A stretch of 64,000 nucleotides of DNA, taken from the NCBI GenBank assembly GCA_015057865.1, contig SVDH01000011.1:1-64000 (forward strand). The letters run 5' to 3'. Numbering within the stretch: position 1 is the first letter of the stretch; each line of letters opens with the position of its first letter. This DNA is from Lachnospiraceae bacterium (lineage in GTDB: Bacteria; Bacillota; Clostridia; Lachnospirales; Lachnospiraceae). Below the pieces are notes generated by a model that searched no databases, was not told where the DNA came from, and saw only the letters and a list, made by a program, of their open reading frames with translations. The translations under genes were made by a program, and so were the position numbers. Of the stretch, positions 45,456-56,264 are shown piece after piece.

Positions 45456-46451
45456 ATGGCTTTGACCAATGTACAGTACGATGAGATCATGCGTACTTAT
45501 GACGAAAACCAGATCCGCCGTGCGCATTTGATCCGCACACGCAAGGAAGCGCTTTACAGGAAAGTTCCCCGCTTCGCTGAGATCGACCGCGAGATCGCGC
45601 ATATAAGCGTATCGCAGGCGAAGCGTATGCTTGACGGAGACAGCGAGGCGCTCTCTGTTCTTTCCGGGCGCATCGATGCCTTGACCAGCGAGAAGAAGAA
45701 GCTTCTTTTATCTCACGGCATTCCTGCCGATTATCTGGATCCGCCCTATCAGTGTCCCGACTGTAAGGACACAGGGTTCATCGGAAACGAGCAATGCCAC
45801 TGCTTCCGGCAGAAAGCAATCGAACTGGTCTATACGCAGTCTGATCTTTCTGAGATTCTGGAAAAGGAAAATTTTGAAACATTTTCTCTGGAGTACTATT
45901 CCGATCAGGATATCGATCCACAGTCAGGGCTTAGTGCTTTGGAATATGCAAAACGCGCAGAAAGCCGCTGCTTTCAATTTGCGAGAACATTTGACCATCA
46001 TCATGAGAACCTGCTTTTGCAGGGCGAGACCGGTACCGGAAAGACCTTTCTGACGCACTGTGTCGCCAGAGAACTTCTCGATTCCGGTCATTCCGTCGTC
46101 TATCTGACGGCCCATAAACTGTTTGATCTTCTGGCAAAGAATGCATTCCGAAAGGATATCCAGAACCTGCCGGAGTATCAGAATATATTTGCCTGTGATC
46201 TGCTGATCATAGACGACCTGGGAACCGAATCAGCAAATTCATTAACGGTTTCCCAGTTTTTTGTGTGTTTAAACGAAAGAATCCGGAGCAGAAAATCCAT
46301 GCTGATCTCTACGAACCTTCGCCTGAGTGATCTGGCTGCGATTTATTCTGAACGTATTTCTTCCCGGATCGTGAATGGATTTACCATTCTGAAACTGTAT
46401 GGCGAAGATATCCGTATCAAAAAGAAGCTGACAAATCAAACGGAGGATTGA
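45456..46451 (+). CDS. DnaI/DnaC-like helicase loader (AAA+ ATPase)
   Basis: 331 residues. The N-terminal helicase-binding part (about 1-140) carries a zinc-type set, CPDCKDTGFIGNEQCHCF. The AAA+ domain has Walker A LLQGETGTGKTFLTHCVA, Walker B CDLLIIDDLGTE and sensor STNLRLSDL. It loads the replicative helicase DnaB. GGAGG precedes the ATG. It is in an operon with dnaD and prs. Confidence 0.93.
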   Translation: MALTNVQYDEIMRTYDENQIRRAHLIRTRKEALYRKVPRFAEIDREIAHISVSQAKRMLDGDSEALSVLSGRIDALTSEKKKLLLSHGIPADYLDPPYQCPDCKDTGFIGNEQCHCFRQKAIELVYTQSDLSEILEKENFETFSLEYYSDQDIDPQSGLSALEYAKRAESRCFQFARTFDHHHENLLLQGETGTGKTFLTHCVARELLDSGHSVVYLTAHKLFDLLAKNAFRKDIQNLPEYQNIFACDLLIIDDLGTESANSLTVSQFFVCLNERIRSRKSMLISTNLRLSDLAAIYSERISSRIVNGFTILKLYGEDIRIKKKLTNQTED

Positions 46452-46454
46452 AAA

Positions 46455-47660
46455 ATGGCAAAGAAGCACATTGATGAGAGAAATCTGGAAACGATCCCTA
46501 CCGGGGCGCTCGGCATCATTCCATTAAAGAGCTGTTCAAAGATCGGAAAGGAAGTAGACAAGTATATCATTGACTGGCGCGAGGAACGCCAGCATAAGCA
46601 CGAGGATGACATTACATTCAAAGGCTATTCCCGTGAAACGTTTATCATCGATGCAGAGTGCCCGCGTTTCGGAACCGGTGAGGCAAAGGGTGTGATCAAC
46701 CAGTCCATCCGCGGTTATGACCTTTTTATCATGGTCGACATCACCAACTACAGTCTGACCTACAAGCTCTGCGGTATGGTCAATCATATGTCGCCGGATG
46801 ATCATTATCAGGATCTGAAGCGTATTATTGCTGCCGCTGCCGGAAAGGCGCGCCGGATCAACGTGATCATGCCGTTCCTGTATGAAGGCCGTCAGCATCG
46901 CCGTACCGCGCGCGAATCTCTTGATTCCGCACTGGCACTGCAGGAACTCATCGATATGGGTGTTGACAATATCATCACATTCGACGCACATGACCCACGC
47001 ATCCAGAACGCGATCCCGCTTCATGGCTTCGAAACCGTGCGTCCGGCATATCAGTTTGTCAAAGGCATCCTGACTTCAGAAAAAGATATCAAGATCGATG
47101 CCGATCATCTGATGATCATAAGCCCTGACGAAGGCGGAACAGACCGTGCTGTCTTCCTTGCAAACGTACTTGGCGTCGACATGGGTATGTTCTATAAGCG
47201 CCGCGATTACAGTACCATCGTTGATGGTATGAATCCGATCGTTGCGCACGAATTCCTCGGTTCTTCTCTGGATGGTAAAGACGTCTGGATCGTAGATGAT
47301 ATGATCTCTTCCGGCGGAAGTATGATCGATGTTGCAAAAGAACTGAAAAAACGAAATGCAGGCAGAATCTTCGTGATCGCAACCTTCGGCCTGTTCACAA
47401 ACGGCCTGGAGAAATTTGACAAAGCATATGAGGAAGGTCTGATCTACAGACTTGTGACCACTGACCTTACTTATCAGCCGCCGGAACTCTTCGACCGTGA
47501 ATACTACATCCCATGTCCGATGGCAAAATACATTGCGTATATCATCGATACTGTAAATCACGACACATCGATCAGCGATCTTCTGAATCCGTACAACCGG
47601 ATCAAGGACTTTATCAGCCGCTATGAAAGCGGCGCACTGACAGACGAAGACCGCGACTGA
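46455..47660 (+). CDS. prs: Ribose-phosphate pyrophosphokinase (long variant)
   Basis: 401 residues, about 85 more than the classic enzyme. It makes PRPP from ribose-5-P and ATP. The core motifs are present: PFLYEGRQHRRTARES, TFDAHDPRIQNAIP, IISPDEGGTDRAVFLAN and the PRPP loop VWIVDDMISSGGSMIDVA. The extra length is in an N-terminal region (about 1-60) and in the C-terminal part. It starts 4 bases after the dnaI stop, so PRPP supply and replication initiation share a transcript. Confidence 0.93.
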   Translation: MAKKHIDERNLETIPTGALGIIPLKSCSKIGKEVDKYIIDWREERQHKHEDDITFKGYSRETFIIDAECPRFGTGEAKGVINQSIRGYDLFIMVDITNYSLTYKLCGMVNHMSPDDHYQDLKRIIAAAAGKARRINVIMPFLYEGRQHRRTARESLDSALALQELIDMGVDNIITFDAHDPRIQNAIPLHGFETVRPAYQFVKGILTSEKDIKIDADHLMIISPDEGGTDRAVFLANVLGVDMGMFYKRRDYSTIVDGMNPIVAHEFLGSSLDGKDVWIVDDMISSGGSMIDVAKELKKRNAGRIFVIATFGLFTNGLEKFDKAYEEGLIYRLVTTDLTYQPPELFDREYYIPCPMAKYIAYIIDTVNHDTSISDLLNPYNRIKDFISRYESGALTDEDRD

Positions 47661-47676
47661 TCCCTAGTATAGGAAA

Positions 47677-47708
47677 GACCGGGTAGAAAGATTCTGCCCG
47701 GTCTTTTT
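47677..47708 (+). terminator. Terminator of the dnaD-dnaI-prs operon
   Basis: GACCGGG pairs with CCCGGTC across a 13-base loop and is followed by TTTTT, 17 bases after the prs stop codon. Confidence 0.9.
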
Positions 47709-47735
47709 GTATACTTTTTGACATGCATTGTTTTT

Positions 47736-47921
47736 GGCAATTCTCATTACATGTCACAAAAAAACAAAACTTGATTTTCTCGATTTTTCTCTGCCACCTA
47801 TTCACTCGGTCTCCGCGGGATGACAGGTTTGCACCCGTCTCCGACCTCGTTGTTATGCTCGAAAAATCTTCGAAAATACTGCGAAAATTGTTTTTTTGTG
47901 ACATGCAATTGAGAATTTGCC
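47736..47921. ncRNA. Long imperfect hairpin element, possible small RNA or MITE
   Basis: GGCAATTCTCATTACATGTCAC plus seven A and C (47736-47765) is complementary to 47890-47921, apart from two single-base bulges and one mismatch: about 28 paired bases. Weaker pairing continues inward (GATTTTTC at 47783-47789 area with GAAAAATC at 47861-47868). The apical part is about 70 bases and GC-richer. Total size (186 nt) and shape resemble 6S-type RNAs, but no conserved 6S bubble was recognised; a miniature inverted-repeat element is the alternative. A TTGACA lies at 47718-47723. Confidence 0.45.
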
Positions 47922-48008
47922 ACTTGTTGAATGCATTTGTCACAACAGATTGCTGTATCATCGTTTCTTCCGTAGAGAGAGCATTAGTGTTTCAACAAGG
48001 TTACTAGA

Positions 48009-48252
48009 TTTCTGAGGGGGCAATATTTATAATCCGCTATAAATATTGAGCGAATAGGAGTGACGTTTTTATCAAAAAACGGCAACGACTATGAGACGTA
48101 CCCCTCAGAAACCGAAGTAAACTTGTATGAAAACACTTTGCGAACGGCAAGGAAAAACGATGTACAGCAACTGTGTGACAGGTCGTTTCGCAAGTGTCAA
48201 AAAGTATATTATTATAACGAAAAACCGGGCAGGATCTTTCCTGTCCGGTTTT
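48009..48252 (+). ncRNA. Candidate structured non-coding RNA with its own terminator
   Basis: An 11-bp stem TTTCTGAGGGG (48009-48019) with CCCCTCAGAAA (48101-48111) closes a junction holding an 11-bp hairpin CAATATTTATA/TATAAATATTG (48021-48048, loop ATCCGC) and a 7-bp hairpin CGTTTTT/AAAAACG (48064-48081). A further stem CACTT-GCGAA-CG (48134-48146 with 48184-48196, two bulges) follows, then a terminator AAAACCGG...CCGGTTTT at 48221-48252 that also serves the HPr-like gene on the other strand. No known riboswitch consensus was recognised. A GTG-started ORF over it is not credible. Confidence 0.55.
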
Positions 48253-48275
48253 ATCATTTCAGTTCTTCTATTGAA

Positions 48276-48533
48276 TTATTCCGTACAAAGCAGATAGTGT
48301 TCCATTGCGGATAACGCTATTTCTTCATCTGTGCCATCTGCCGTGATCATGACTTTCTTTCCCTGTGCCGGGCGAAATGCCATGATGCCCATAATACTCT
48401 TCGCATTGATACAGTGGTCGCCTTCAACCAGATTCACCGTGCTCTCAAACCGGCACGCCACCTGTACAAGCTCCGCGATCGGATTCTTGTACTTCTTTGC
48501 AATGTCTGCAATGACAACTTCTTTCGTACTCAT
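48276..48533 (-). CDS. HPr-like protein lacking the catalytic histidine (Crh-like)
   Basis: 85 residues, the HPr length and fold. Aligned with HPr, the block HARPA that carries His15 reads YKNPI here, so the phospho-acceptor His is Tyr and the following Arg is Asn. The Ser46 region is intact (NAKSIMGIM). That combination resembles Crh of Bacillus, which cannot pass phosphate in the PTS but is phosphorylated on Ser46 and acts with CcpA. A regulatory role is inferred. GGAGAGAG precedes the ATG. Confidence 0.85.
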   Translation of the reverse strand: MSTKEVVIADIAKKYKNPIAELVQVACRFESTVNLVEGDHCINAKSIMGIMAFRPAQGKKVMITADGTDEEIALSAMEHYLLCTE

Positions 48534-48575
48534 CGTCTCTCTCCTTGCAACGAAAAAATGCTCTCAACAAACAAC

Positions 48576-48604
48576 AGTTTAATCCCAAACGTTGTGTTTG
48601 GCAA
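48576..48604 (-). promoter_or_regulatory. Promoter of the HPr-like gene with operator-like palindrome
   Basis: Minus-strand TTGCCA (48604-48599), 17-bp spacer, TAAACT (48581-48576). CCAAAC-ACAAC-GTTTGG (48601-48585) overlaps the -35 box and spacer. Confidence 0.65.
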
Positions 48605-48690
48605 GACGTCTGATTCGAAATCCATGTTTTGTACGAACTTCTTTAAGAAATTGAACTTTTATTATGCATTTTGGTCAATTCTATATTTTT

Positions 48691-50303
<1,613 letters not shown>

Positions 50304-50340
50304 GAAAAACCGTCGAAACGCCTTTGTTTCAACGGTTTTA
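50304..50340 (-). terminator. Terminator of the FtsL-like gene
   Basis: Minus-strand AAACCGT-GAAAC...GTTTC-ACGGTTT hairpin followed by TTTTC. The stop codon of the upstream gene lies within its first bases. Confidence 0.75.
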
Positions 50341-50886
50341 TTCATTCACATTTTCGTACTGTACAACGTACTCCGGGTTCTCGAGCGAGTAGGTGACGAT
50401 CTGCTCCTTGCTCGGCGTCGACATCCCAAGATTTCCGGCTTCTTCTTTTACTGCATTCAGATCACCCGAGGTCGCAAGCCGGCTTTCCAGGCTGTCATTG
50501 TCCGAGATCATCTGCTCTAACTGCGTCTGCATCGAAGACACCGTCTTCATCCGCTCCGTCAACTGACTCTGTAATGTCAGATAGAATGCACACACCAGGA
50601 TCAGCGCGATCATCGCTACCGTAAGGAATGCGATAAACCGCGGCGATAACGCTGCATTTCGCTCCCGGTTGCTCTGCACCGCAGCGGCCTCTTCCTTTAA
50701 GCGTTTCTGCTTTTCACGCGCCTTCAATACATGGGAAGGGACCTTAACAGGCTCAACAAAGACTCTGCCGTTTACCTGTGCAACCTTATAATATTTTCCA
50801 ATCGGGCTCTGGTTTTCGTCATATGCCACTTGCTGGTTCAAGCGCTTCAACCCCCGTAAAAATACAATAGATTGTGGTAACTTCAT
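50338..50886 (-). CDS. FtsL-like single-span division protein (tentative)
   Basis: 182 residues. A basic cytoplasmic N-terminus (about 1-85), one membrane segment (FIAFLTVAMIALILVCAFYLTL, about 85-106), a coiled coil (about 107-145) and a short C-terminal tail with LNAVKEEAGNLGMSTPSKEQ are visible. The tail resembles FtsL/septum-formation initiator proteins (xxAxxxLGM). It is not next to mraW or pbp genes, so the assignment rests on topology and the LGM motif. Confidence 0.65.
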   Translation of the reverse strand: MKLPQSIVFLRGLKRLNQQVAYDENQSPIGKYYKVAQVNGRVFVEPVKVPSHVLKAREKQKRLKEEAAAVQSNRERNAALSPRFIAFLTVAMIALILVCAFYLTLQSQLTERMKTVSSMQTQLEQMISDNDSLESRLATSGDLNAVKEEAGNLGMSTPSKEQIVTYSLENPEYVVQYENVNE

Positions 50887-51031
50887 ACCTTAATACCAGA
50901 TTTAGTATACACCAGATGACACTGAATGTATACCCCTTTCCCTTAAATAGTTCATAAATGTGTCAAAGTTGTTACATTATAACGTAATGATGATGGAATG
51001 TCAAAAAAGTTTGTATAAATTTTCTATAATG

Positions 51032-52363
51032 TTATCGCTCCAGGTTTACAAACTTCGTGTAGTTCGCCAGCCATACCAGCTCTACCGTTCCGATCGGGCC
51101 GTTTCTCTGCTTCGCGATAATGACTTCCGCAATTCCCTTTTTGGTTGAGTCCTCATGATAATACTCATCCCTGTAAAGGAACATAACGACATCGGCGTCC
51201 TGCTCGATCGCTCCGGATTCGCGCAGATCGGACAGAATCGGCTTTTTATTCTCTCTCTGCTCAACTGCACGCGACAACTGAGAAAGCGCGATAACGGGCA
51301 CATTAAGCTCTCTGGCGATCAGCTTTAATCCACGGGAGATCTCTGAGATCTCCTGCTGTCTGGAATCATTTCGTCTGCTTCCGCCCGACATCAGCTGCAG
51401 GTAGTCAATGATGACCAGCTGAATGTCATGCTCCAGCTTAAACTTCCGGCATTTACTCCGCAGTTCCGAAAGGGAGATACCCGGCGTATCATCGATGATC
51501 AGATTTGAATTGCCGATGATCCCGGCGCTTTCGATCAGGTTCTCCCAGTCATTGTCTGAGAGATTGCCGCTTCTGATATTCTGTGCATCGACTCTTGATT
51601 CCATGGCAAACAAACGGTTTACGAGCTGTTCCTTAGACATTTCCAGGCTGAACAGCGCAACCGCTTTTTTGTCGCGGAACGCAATATGCTCCGCTATGTT
51701 TAATACAAATGCTGTTTTTCCCATAGACGGGCGTGCTGCTACAAGCACCAGATCGGATGGCTGGAGTCCTGATAATTTATAATCGAGGTCAGCAAATCCG
51801 GTCGCAATACCTGTGACATTTCCTGTTGACTGGGAAGCCTTTTCGATCCGTTCCAGCGCGGACACAACGATCTGGCGGATCGGCACAACATCCGACCCGG
51901 TCCTGCTCTGCAGGAGGGAAAAGATCGTTTTCTCCGTATCCTCGAGGATATCCTCCACGCTGTCACTATCCTGATAACAGCGCTCCGTGATCCCGTCATT
52001 TGCCCTGATCAGACGTCTGAGCAGAGCCTTCTGCGCCACGATCCTGGCATAATCCCTGACATGCGCGGAAGTCGGCAGCCCTGCAAGGAGGTCTCCGATA
52101 TACTCCATACTGCTGATCTCAGGCGGTACAGACATCTCAAGCAGGCGGTTGTGAAGAGTTACCATATCAACCGCCTGTCCCGCATTGTACAGCCCCGTGA
52201 TTGCTTCAAACAGGATCCCGTACTGGGAATAATAAAAATCTTCTTTTGTCAAAAGCTCGGCCGCGGTCAGGATCGCGTTCTTATCCATGATCATAGATCC
52301 GATCACAGACTGTTCCGCTTCCAGACTGCTTGGCATAACCCGCTTGATCGGCGTTTCGTCCAT
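51032..52363 (-). CDS. dnaB: Replicative DNA helicase DnaB
   Basis: 443 residues (DnaC in Bacillus naming). The N-terminal primase-interaction domain (about 1-110) precedes the RecA-like helicase with LVLVAARPSMGKTAFVLNIA (Walker A) and IQLVIIDYLQLMSGG (Walker B) and the DnaB signature SQLSRAVEQRENKKPILSD. It is loaded by the DnaI-like protein encoded at 45456-46451. It forms the gdpP-rplI-dnaB operon. Confidence 0.96.
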   Translation of the reverse strand: MDETPIKRVMPSSLEAEQSVIGSMIMDKNAILTAAELLTKEDFYYSQYGILFEAITGLYNAGQAVDMVTLHNRLLEMSVPPEISSMEYIGDLLAGLPTSAHVRDYARIVAQKALLRRLIRANDGITERCYQDSDSVEDILEDTEKTIFSLLQSRTGSDVVPIRQIVVSALERIEKASQSTGNVTGIATGFADLDYKLSGLQPSDLVLVAARPSMGKTAFVLNIAEHIAFRDKKAVALFSLEMSKEQLVNRLFAMESRVDAQNIRSGNLSDNDWENLIESAGIIGNSNLIIDDTPGISLSELRSKCRKFKLEHDIQLVIIDYLQLMSGGSRRNDSRQQEISEISRGLKLIARELNVPVIALSQLSRAVEQRENKKPILSDLRESGAIEQDADVVMFLYRDEYYHEDSTKKGIAEVIIAKQRNGPIGTVELVWLANYTKFVNLER

Positions 52364-52373
52364 ATCTTACTCT

Positions 52374-52820
52374 CTACTTTGCATTTACCTGCACACGTAA
52401 AACAGCTGTTACTTTCGGATGCAGCTTGATCGGCACTTCATGTACTCCAAGCGTTTTGATCGGCTCGGAAAGAACCATTTTTTTCTTGTCCAGTTCCAGA
52501 GAAAACTGCTCCTTCGCTGCTTCTGCGATCTCCTTTGTAGAAACAGATCCGAAGGTCCGTCCGCCCTCTCCGGCTTTCACTTCAACCGTAACCTTCTTCC
52601 CTTCCAGATCCTTTGCCAGCTGCTGTGCCGCTTCGAGCTGCTCCTGCGCCACTTTGTCGGCATGTTTTTTCTGCAGCTTCAGATCGTTCATGTTTTTTCC
52701 GGTTGCTTCCACAGCGAGTTTCTTGGGAAACAGCATGTTTTTCGCATAACCGTCGCTGACCTCTATGATGTCTCCCTTTTTCCCCTGTGCTTTTACATCC
52801 TTCAGTAAAATGACTTTCAT
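52374..52820 (-). CDS. rplI: 50S ribosomal protein L9
   Basis: 148 residues. It shows [40 protein letters not shown], the L9 N-terminal domain, a long helix (about 45-75) and the C-terminal domain ending in [13 protein letters not shown]. It overlaps the gdpP stop by 4 bases. Confidence 0.97.
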   Translation of the reverse strand: MKVILLKDVKAQGKKGDIIEVSDGYAKNMLFPKKLAVEATGKNMNDLKLQKKHADKVAQEQLEAAQQLAKDLEGKKVTVEVKAGEGGRTFGSVSTKEIAEAAKEQFSLELDKKKMVLSEPIKTLGVHEVPIKLHPKVTAVLRVQVNAK

Positions 52821-54892
52821 ATCTTAATGTCTCCTTCTTCTATCATTTCATCGATCGTATTCCGGATGATCGTCTTTGCTTCTTCTACAGAGCAGTTCGC
52901 CAGCTGTGCACCGGCTGTACTCATATGCCCGCCGCCGCCAAGGCGTTCCATGATCCTCTGTACGTTGATCTCGTCAATCGAACGCGAGCTGATGTAGATT
53001 TTTTCGTGATACTCTACCAGCACAAAGGATGCCCGGATCCCGACGATGTTCAGAAGCTCATTTGCCGCCTGTGCGCTCGCGATCGTAGGACTCTTGACCT
53101 GATCTGCCGGGCAGACGCTGATCGCAAAGTGATCTCTGTATACTTCTGCTCTCCGGATCGCTTCCGCACGCGCCTTATAGGCATCCAGATCGTTTCGCAT
53201 CATCTTACGGACGTTTGTCACATTGACGCCCAGTCTGCGCAGATATGCAGCCGCCTCAAAAGTACGGACACCGGTTTTTGACATAAAGTTATTGGTATCG
53301 ATCAGAATGCCTGCATAGATCACATCTGCCTCATCTACGGAAAGATGGATGCTGTCATCAAAATACTGCAGGATCTCCGCGATCATCTCACATGCCGAGG
53401 ATGCATTCGGCTCGATATAGGAAAGCGTCGCCTGACGGATCGTCTGCTCGCCGATCCTGTGATGATCGAACACAACTACCGTGCGGGCCTGCGCCAAAAG
53501 TGCCGGGCTTTCCGTATAGCTCGGACGGTTGGTATCAACAACCACCAGAACTGAGTTGGGTCCGATCGACTCATATGCCTGTCCCGGAGAAATGATCATA
53601 TCGGAAGGATATCCCTTCTCCGGTGTAAAGCAATCGCGGAACGGTTTCAGTGAGGTCGTCACCTCTCCCAGTACGATATGTGCCTTCTTTCCGATCTGGC
53701 GCGCAGCACAGTAAATACCGACCGCTGCACCAAAAGAGTCAATATCCGCCATCGTATGGCCCATGATGTAGCAGCTGTCACGCGCCATCATCAGTTCACG
53801 CAGTGCCTGCGCCTTTACCCTTGCCTTTACCCTGGTGGATTTTTCGGTATGCTCTCTGTTTCCGCCGTAATAGCTGATCTTATCGCGTGTCTTTACAACC
53901 GCCTGGTCACCGCCTCTGCCGAGCGCAAGGTCCATAGCCGTACGGGCGTATTCATAATTCTTGATATAGTCATTGCCGACATATCCGAATCCCATACTTA
54001 AGGAAACCGACTGGTCGCCGCCCACCTTAATGCTTTTTACTTCTTCAAGCAGATTGAATTTCTTCTCCTGAAGGCCGGGTAAATATTTCCGTTTAAACAC
54101 AACGAAATATTTGTCTTTTTCCGTCTTTTTGACAAGGCCGTCGATCGCGGAAAAATAGCGTGTGACCTTGCGGTCGACCATCGCCATCAGAAGCGACTGC
54201 TTCATATCATCAACCAGCTCTGTGACTTCATCATAATTATCGATGTAGATCAGGCCTGCAACAAGCTGAATGTCCTCATTCATTTTCTTGTATTCCACAA
54301 GCTCTGTTTCATCAAACAGGTATAAAACGATCAGGTTCTCTTCCGTACGACGGCTCTTTTTCCCCTTGGTCTGTTCCTGTTCATTGGAAGCATTATCCTT
54401 TTGGGTATCATCCGCAAAGCTCACATGCTTGACATATGCCCGGAAGATCCGTTCATCGTAGCTGACCTCAAACGCTTCCCCGTTCCCTTTTAATAGCCGC
54501 TCTTTCGTCAGTTCCGGAAAAATCGCAGATACGGACTTGCGGAAGCCTTTTTCCCGTCCGGAGAGTTCCCGGAAGCTTTCGTTCATCCACAAAAGCTTGC
54601 CGTCCGGATCCAGTACGGCATAGGGCAGTTCAAGCTCATTGATCATTTTCTTTTGCAGCAGACTATACTGGGATGCATAATCCACCATTTCTTCCCGCGA
54701 ACGGGTCTGGTTGGCCTGATACAATACCAGAACGACAATAAAGTAAACCAGCACAAATGCCGAAGTCGCCAATCCTGCTCTCAGATCTGCAAAATACAGA
54801 CCAGCCGCAACTGCCGCAAACAGAATGGTTAAAAGCAACGGTATCTTCATGAAATTGGACACCTGCGCTGTCATCTTGTTGTTTTCCGACAT
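52817..54892 (-). CDS. gdpP: Cyclic-di-AMP phosphodiesterase GdpP (YybT)
   Basis: 691 residues. Two membrane segments (about 15-55), a PAS-like domain (about 85-150), a degenerate GGDEF domain (about 180-330) and the DHH-DHHA1 phosphodiesterase follow. The catalytic motifs are [33 protein letters not shown] and GILIDTNNF, and [13 protein letters not shown] near the end. It degrades c-di-AMP, linking cell wall and potassium homeostasis. GGAGGACGAG precedes the start, and it has a clear promoter. Confidence 0.95.
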   Translation of the reverse strand: MSENNKMTAQVSNFMKIPLLLTILFAAVAAGLYFADLRAGLATSAFVLVYFIVVLVLYQANQTRSREEMVDYASQYSLLQKKMINELELPYAVLDPDGKLLWMNESFRELSGREKGFRKSVSAIFPELTKERLLKGNGEAFEVSYDERIFRAYVKHVSFADDTQKDNASNEQEQTKGKKSRRTEENLIVLYLFDETELVEYKKMNEDIQLVAGLIYIDNYDEVTELVDDMKQSLLMAMVDRKVTRYFSAIDGLVKKTEKDKYFVVFKRKYLPGLQEKKFNLLEEVKSIKVGGDQSVSLSMGFGYVGNDYIKNYEYARTAMDLALGRGGDQAVVKTRDKISYYGGNREHTEKSTRVKARVKAQALRELMMARDSCYIMGHTMADIDSFGAAVGIYCAARQIGKKAHIVLGEVTTSLKPFRDCFTPEKGYPSDMIISPGQAYESIGPNSVLVVVDTNRPSYTESPALLAQARTVVVFDHHRIGEQTIRQATLSYIEPNASSACEMIAEILQYFDDSIHLSVDEADVIYAGILIDTNNFMSKTGVRTFEAAAYLRRLGVNVTNVRKMMRNDLDAYKARAEAIRRAEVYRDHFAISVCPADQVKSPTIASAQAANELLNIVGIRASFVLVEYHEKIYISSRSIDEINVQRIMERLGGGGHMSTAGAQLANCSVEEAKTIIRNTIDEMIEEGDIKI

Positions 54893-54961
54893 CTCGTCCT
54901 CCTATACGCAATTCTATGCGCACGAATATCCCTGTACGAAATACAGGTTATGAGTGGAAAA

Positions 54962-54990
54962 ATTATAGCATATTCCGACGCTTCTCACAA
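54962..54990 (-). promoter_or_regulatory. gdpP-rplI-dnaB promoter
   Basis: Minus-strand TTGTGA (54990-54985), 17-bp spacer, TATAAT (54967-54962). The leader contains a CCTGTA-TTTCG-TACAGG hairpin. Confidence 0.75.
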
Positions 54991-55028
54991 CTGTTTTACA
55001 TTCAGCGCCATTGTGTCCGGCTTTATCG

Positions 55029-55064
55029 CGCAAAAAAAGAACTGCTGTCCGAAAACAGCAGTTC
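55029..55064 (-). terminator. Terminator of the rpsF-ssb-rpsR operon
   Basis: GAACTGCTGT pairs with ACAGCAGTTC (55039-55064) and is followed on the minus strand by TCTTTTTTTG. Confidence 0.9.
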
Positions 55065-55077
55065 CTCATCATTCGTA

Positions 55078-55326
55078 TTAGTCCTGTACGTACGGCATCA
55101 GTGCTACGTGACGGGCTCTCTTGATCGCAACTGTGATCGCTCTCTGGTGCTTTGCACAGTTTCCTGTCACACGACGCGGCAGGATCTTTCCACGCTCGGA
55201 AATGTACTTGCGAAGCTTTGCAGTATCTTTGTAATCGATCACATTGTCTTTTCCGCAGAATACACAGACTTTTCTTCTTCTGCGGCCACCCTTTTTGTAG
55301 CCACCTTTGTTCTCTCTATATGCCAT
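55078..55326 (-). CDS. rpsR: 30S ribosomal protein S18
   Basis: 82 residues. [41 protein letters not shown] core; the CxxC pair is present as in zinc-binding S18 forms. It is the last gene of rpsF-ssb-rpsR; S18 pairs with S6 on the ribosome platform. Confidence 0.97.
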   Translation of the reverse strand: MAYRENKGGYKKGGRRRRKVCVFCGKDNVIDYKDTAKLRKYISERGKILPRRVTGNCAKHQRAITVAIKRARHVALMPYVQD

Positions 55327-55340
55327 GATGATTTTCCTCC

Positions 55341-55811
55341 TTAATTAAACGGTAATTCTTCATCGATCCCATCCGGGATATTCATAAACCCATCACCAAC
55401 ATCTTCTGTCGGCATCGTTGCCTGTGTCGGAGCCGGCATCGGAGACGGTGCCTGCTGGCTGAATGCGCCGGCATTCTGCTCGCTCGCCTGTTTGCTCTCT
55501 GCAAACTCCTGCTCCTCGACGATCACATCTGTGGTATAAACCTTCTGACCGTCTCTGTTGGTGTAGCTGCCTGTCTGGATCCGACCTGTCAGGGCGATCT
55601 TGGTGCCCTTATGCAGATATTTCTCTGCAAACTCAGCCTGCCGTCCAAATGCTACGCAGCCGATAAAATCCGCATTCTGTCCGTCATTGTTTCTTTTAAA
55701 TCTGCGGTCAACCGCAATCGTGTAACGTGCGATCGCTGTCGCCTGCTCACCCTGTGAATAACGGATCTCCGGATCTCTGGTCAAACGACCCATCAAAATA
55801 ACCTTGTTCAT
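55341..55811 (-). CDS. ssb: Single-stranded DNA-binding protein
   Basis: 156 residues. The OB fold (about 1-105) starts [21 protein letters not shown] Gln/Pro/Ala-rich linker is followed by the acidic C-terminal tip GIDEELPFN, the docking tail for replication proteins. It lies between rpsF and rpsR, the usual Firmicutes order. Confidence 0.97.
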   Translation of the reverse strand: MNKVILMGRLTRDPEIRYSQGEQATAIARYTIAVDRRFKRNNDGQNADFIGCVAFGRQAEFAEKYLHKGTKIALTGRIQTGSYTNRDGQKVYTTDVIVEEQEFAESKQASEQNAGAFSQQAPSPMPAPTQATMPTEDVGDGFMNIPDGIDEELPFN

Positions 55812-55829
55812 GAAAATACCTTTCCTTTC

Positions 55830-56120
55830 TTATGCTTCGTCTTTTCTGACGACAAGGAAACGGAGAACATGGTCCATGATTCTGACATTCTGCTCAAGCT
55901 CAGCCGGTACTTCCGGAGCTGCGTCGAACTGGATGAAGTAGTAGAAGCCTTCGCTCATCTTCTGAATCTCATAAGCGAGCTTTTTCTTACCCCACTCTTC
56001 TACTTCTGTCACAACACCGCCGAAGCGCTCGATGTAGCCTTTTGCTTTTTCTACAACAGCCGCTCTGGCTTCGTCCTCGATTTTGGCACTTACGATCAAT
56101 GCCAATTCATACTTGTTCAT
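55830..56120 (-). CDS. rpsF: 30S ribosomal protein S6
   Basis: 96 residues: MNKYELALIVSAKIEDEARA, RFGGVVTEVEEWGKKKLAYEIQKMSEGFYYFIQFDA and the basic tail VLRFLVVRKDE. AAAGGAGGATAAAGA precedes the ATG. The leader of about 85 bases contains stems (TGCTGC/GCAGCA and CTCCTG/CAGGGG) where the S6:S18 feedback element would lie, but I could not match its consensus. Confidence 0.97.
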   Translation of the reverse strand: MNKYELALIVSAKIEDEARAAVVEKAKGYIERFGGVVTEVEEWGKKKLAYEIQKMSEGFYYFIQFDAAPEVPAELEQNVRIMDHVLRFLVVRKDEA

Positions 56121-56208
56121 TCTTTATCCTCCTTTTGGTCATTTGGCCCCTGCGTTACAGGAGCAAGGACTGCTGCTAATCGCAGCACAAAATATATCAC
56201 GAGTGGTT

Positions 56209-56237
56209 ATTGTACCACAACACCACCCGTGCTTCAA
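56209..56237 (-). promoter_or_regulatory. rpsF operon promoter
   Basis: Minus-strand TTGAAG (56237-56232), 17-bp spacer, TACAAT (56214-56209). Confidence 0.75.
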
Positions 56238-56264
56238 GAGCGTTTTTTGAAAAAACGCCGGTTT

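Noticed and set aside
47718..47746. Promoter TTGACA at 47718 for the non-coding region
   Set aside because: The -35 box is perfect but no acceptable -10 box lies 16-18 bp downstream (best TTCTCA), so it is noted only within the hairpin entry.
48060..48314. 84-codon open frame starting with GTG after AGGAG, over the structured RNA candidate
   Set aside because: It runs through the closing stem, the terminator and into the HPr-like gene, and the peptide shows no domain. The nucleotide structure explains the region better, though a short leader peptide is not excluded.
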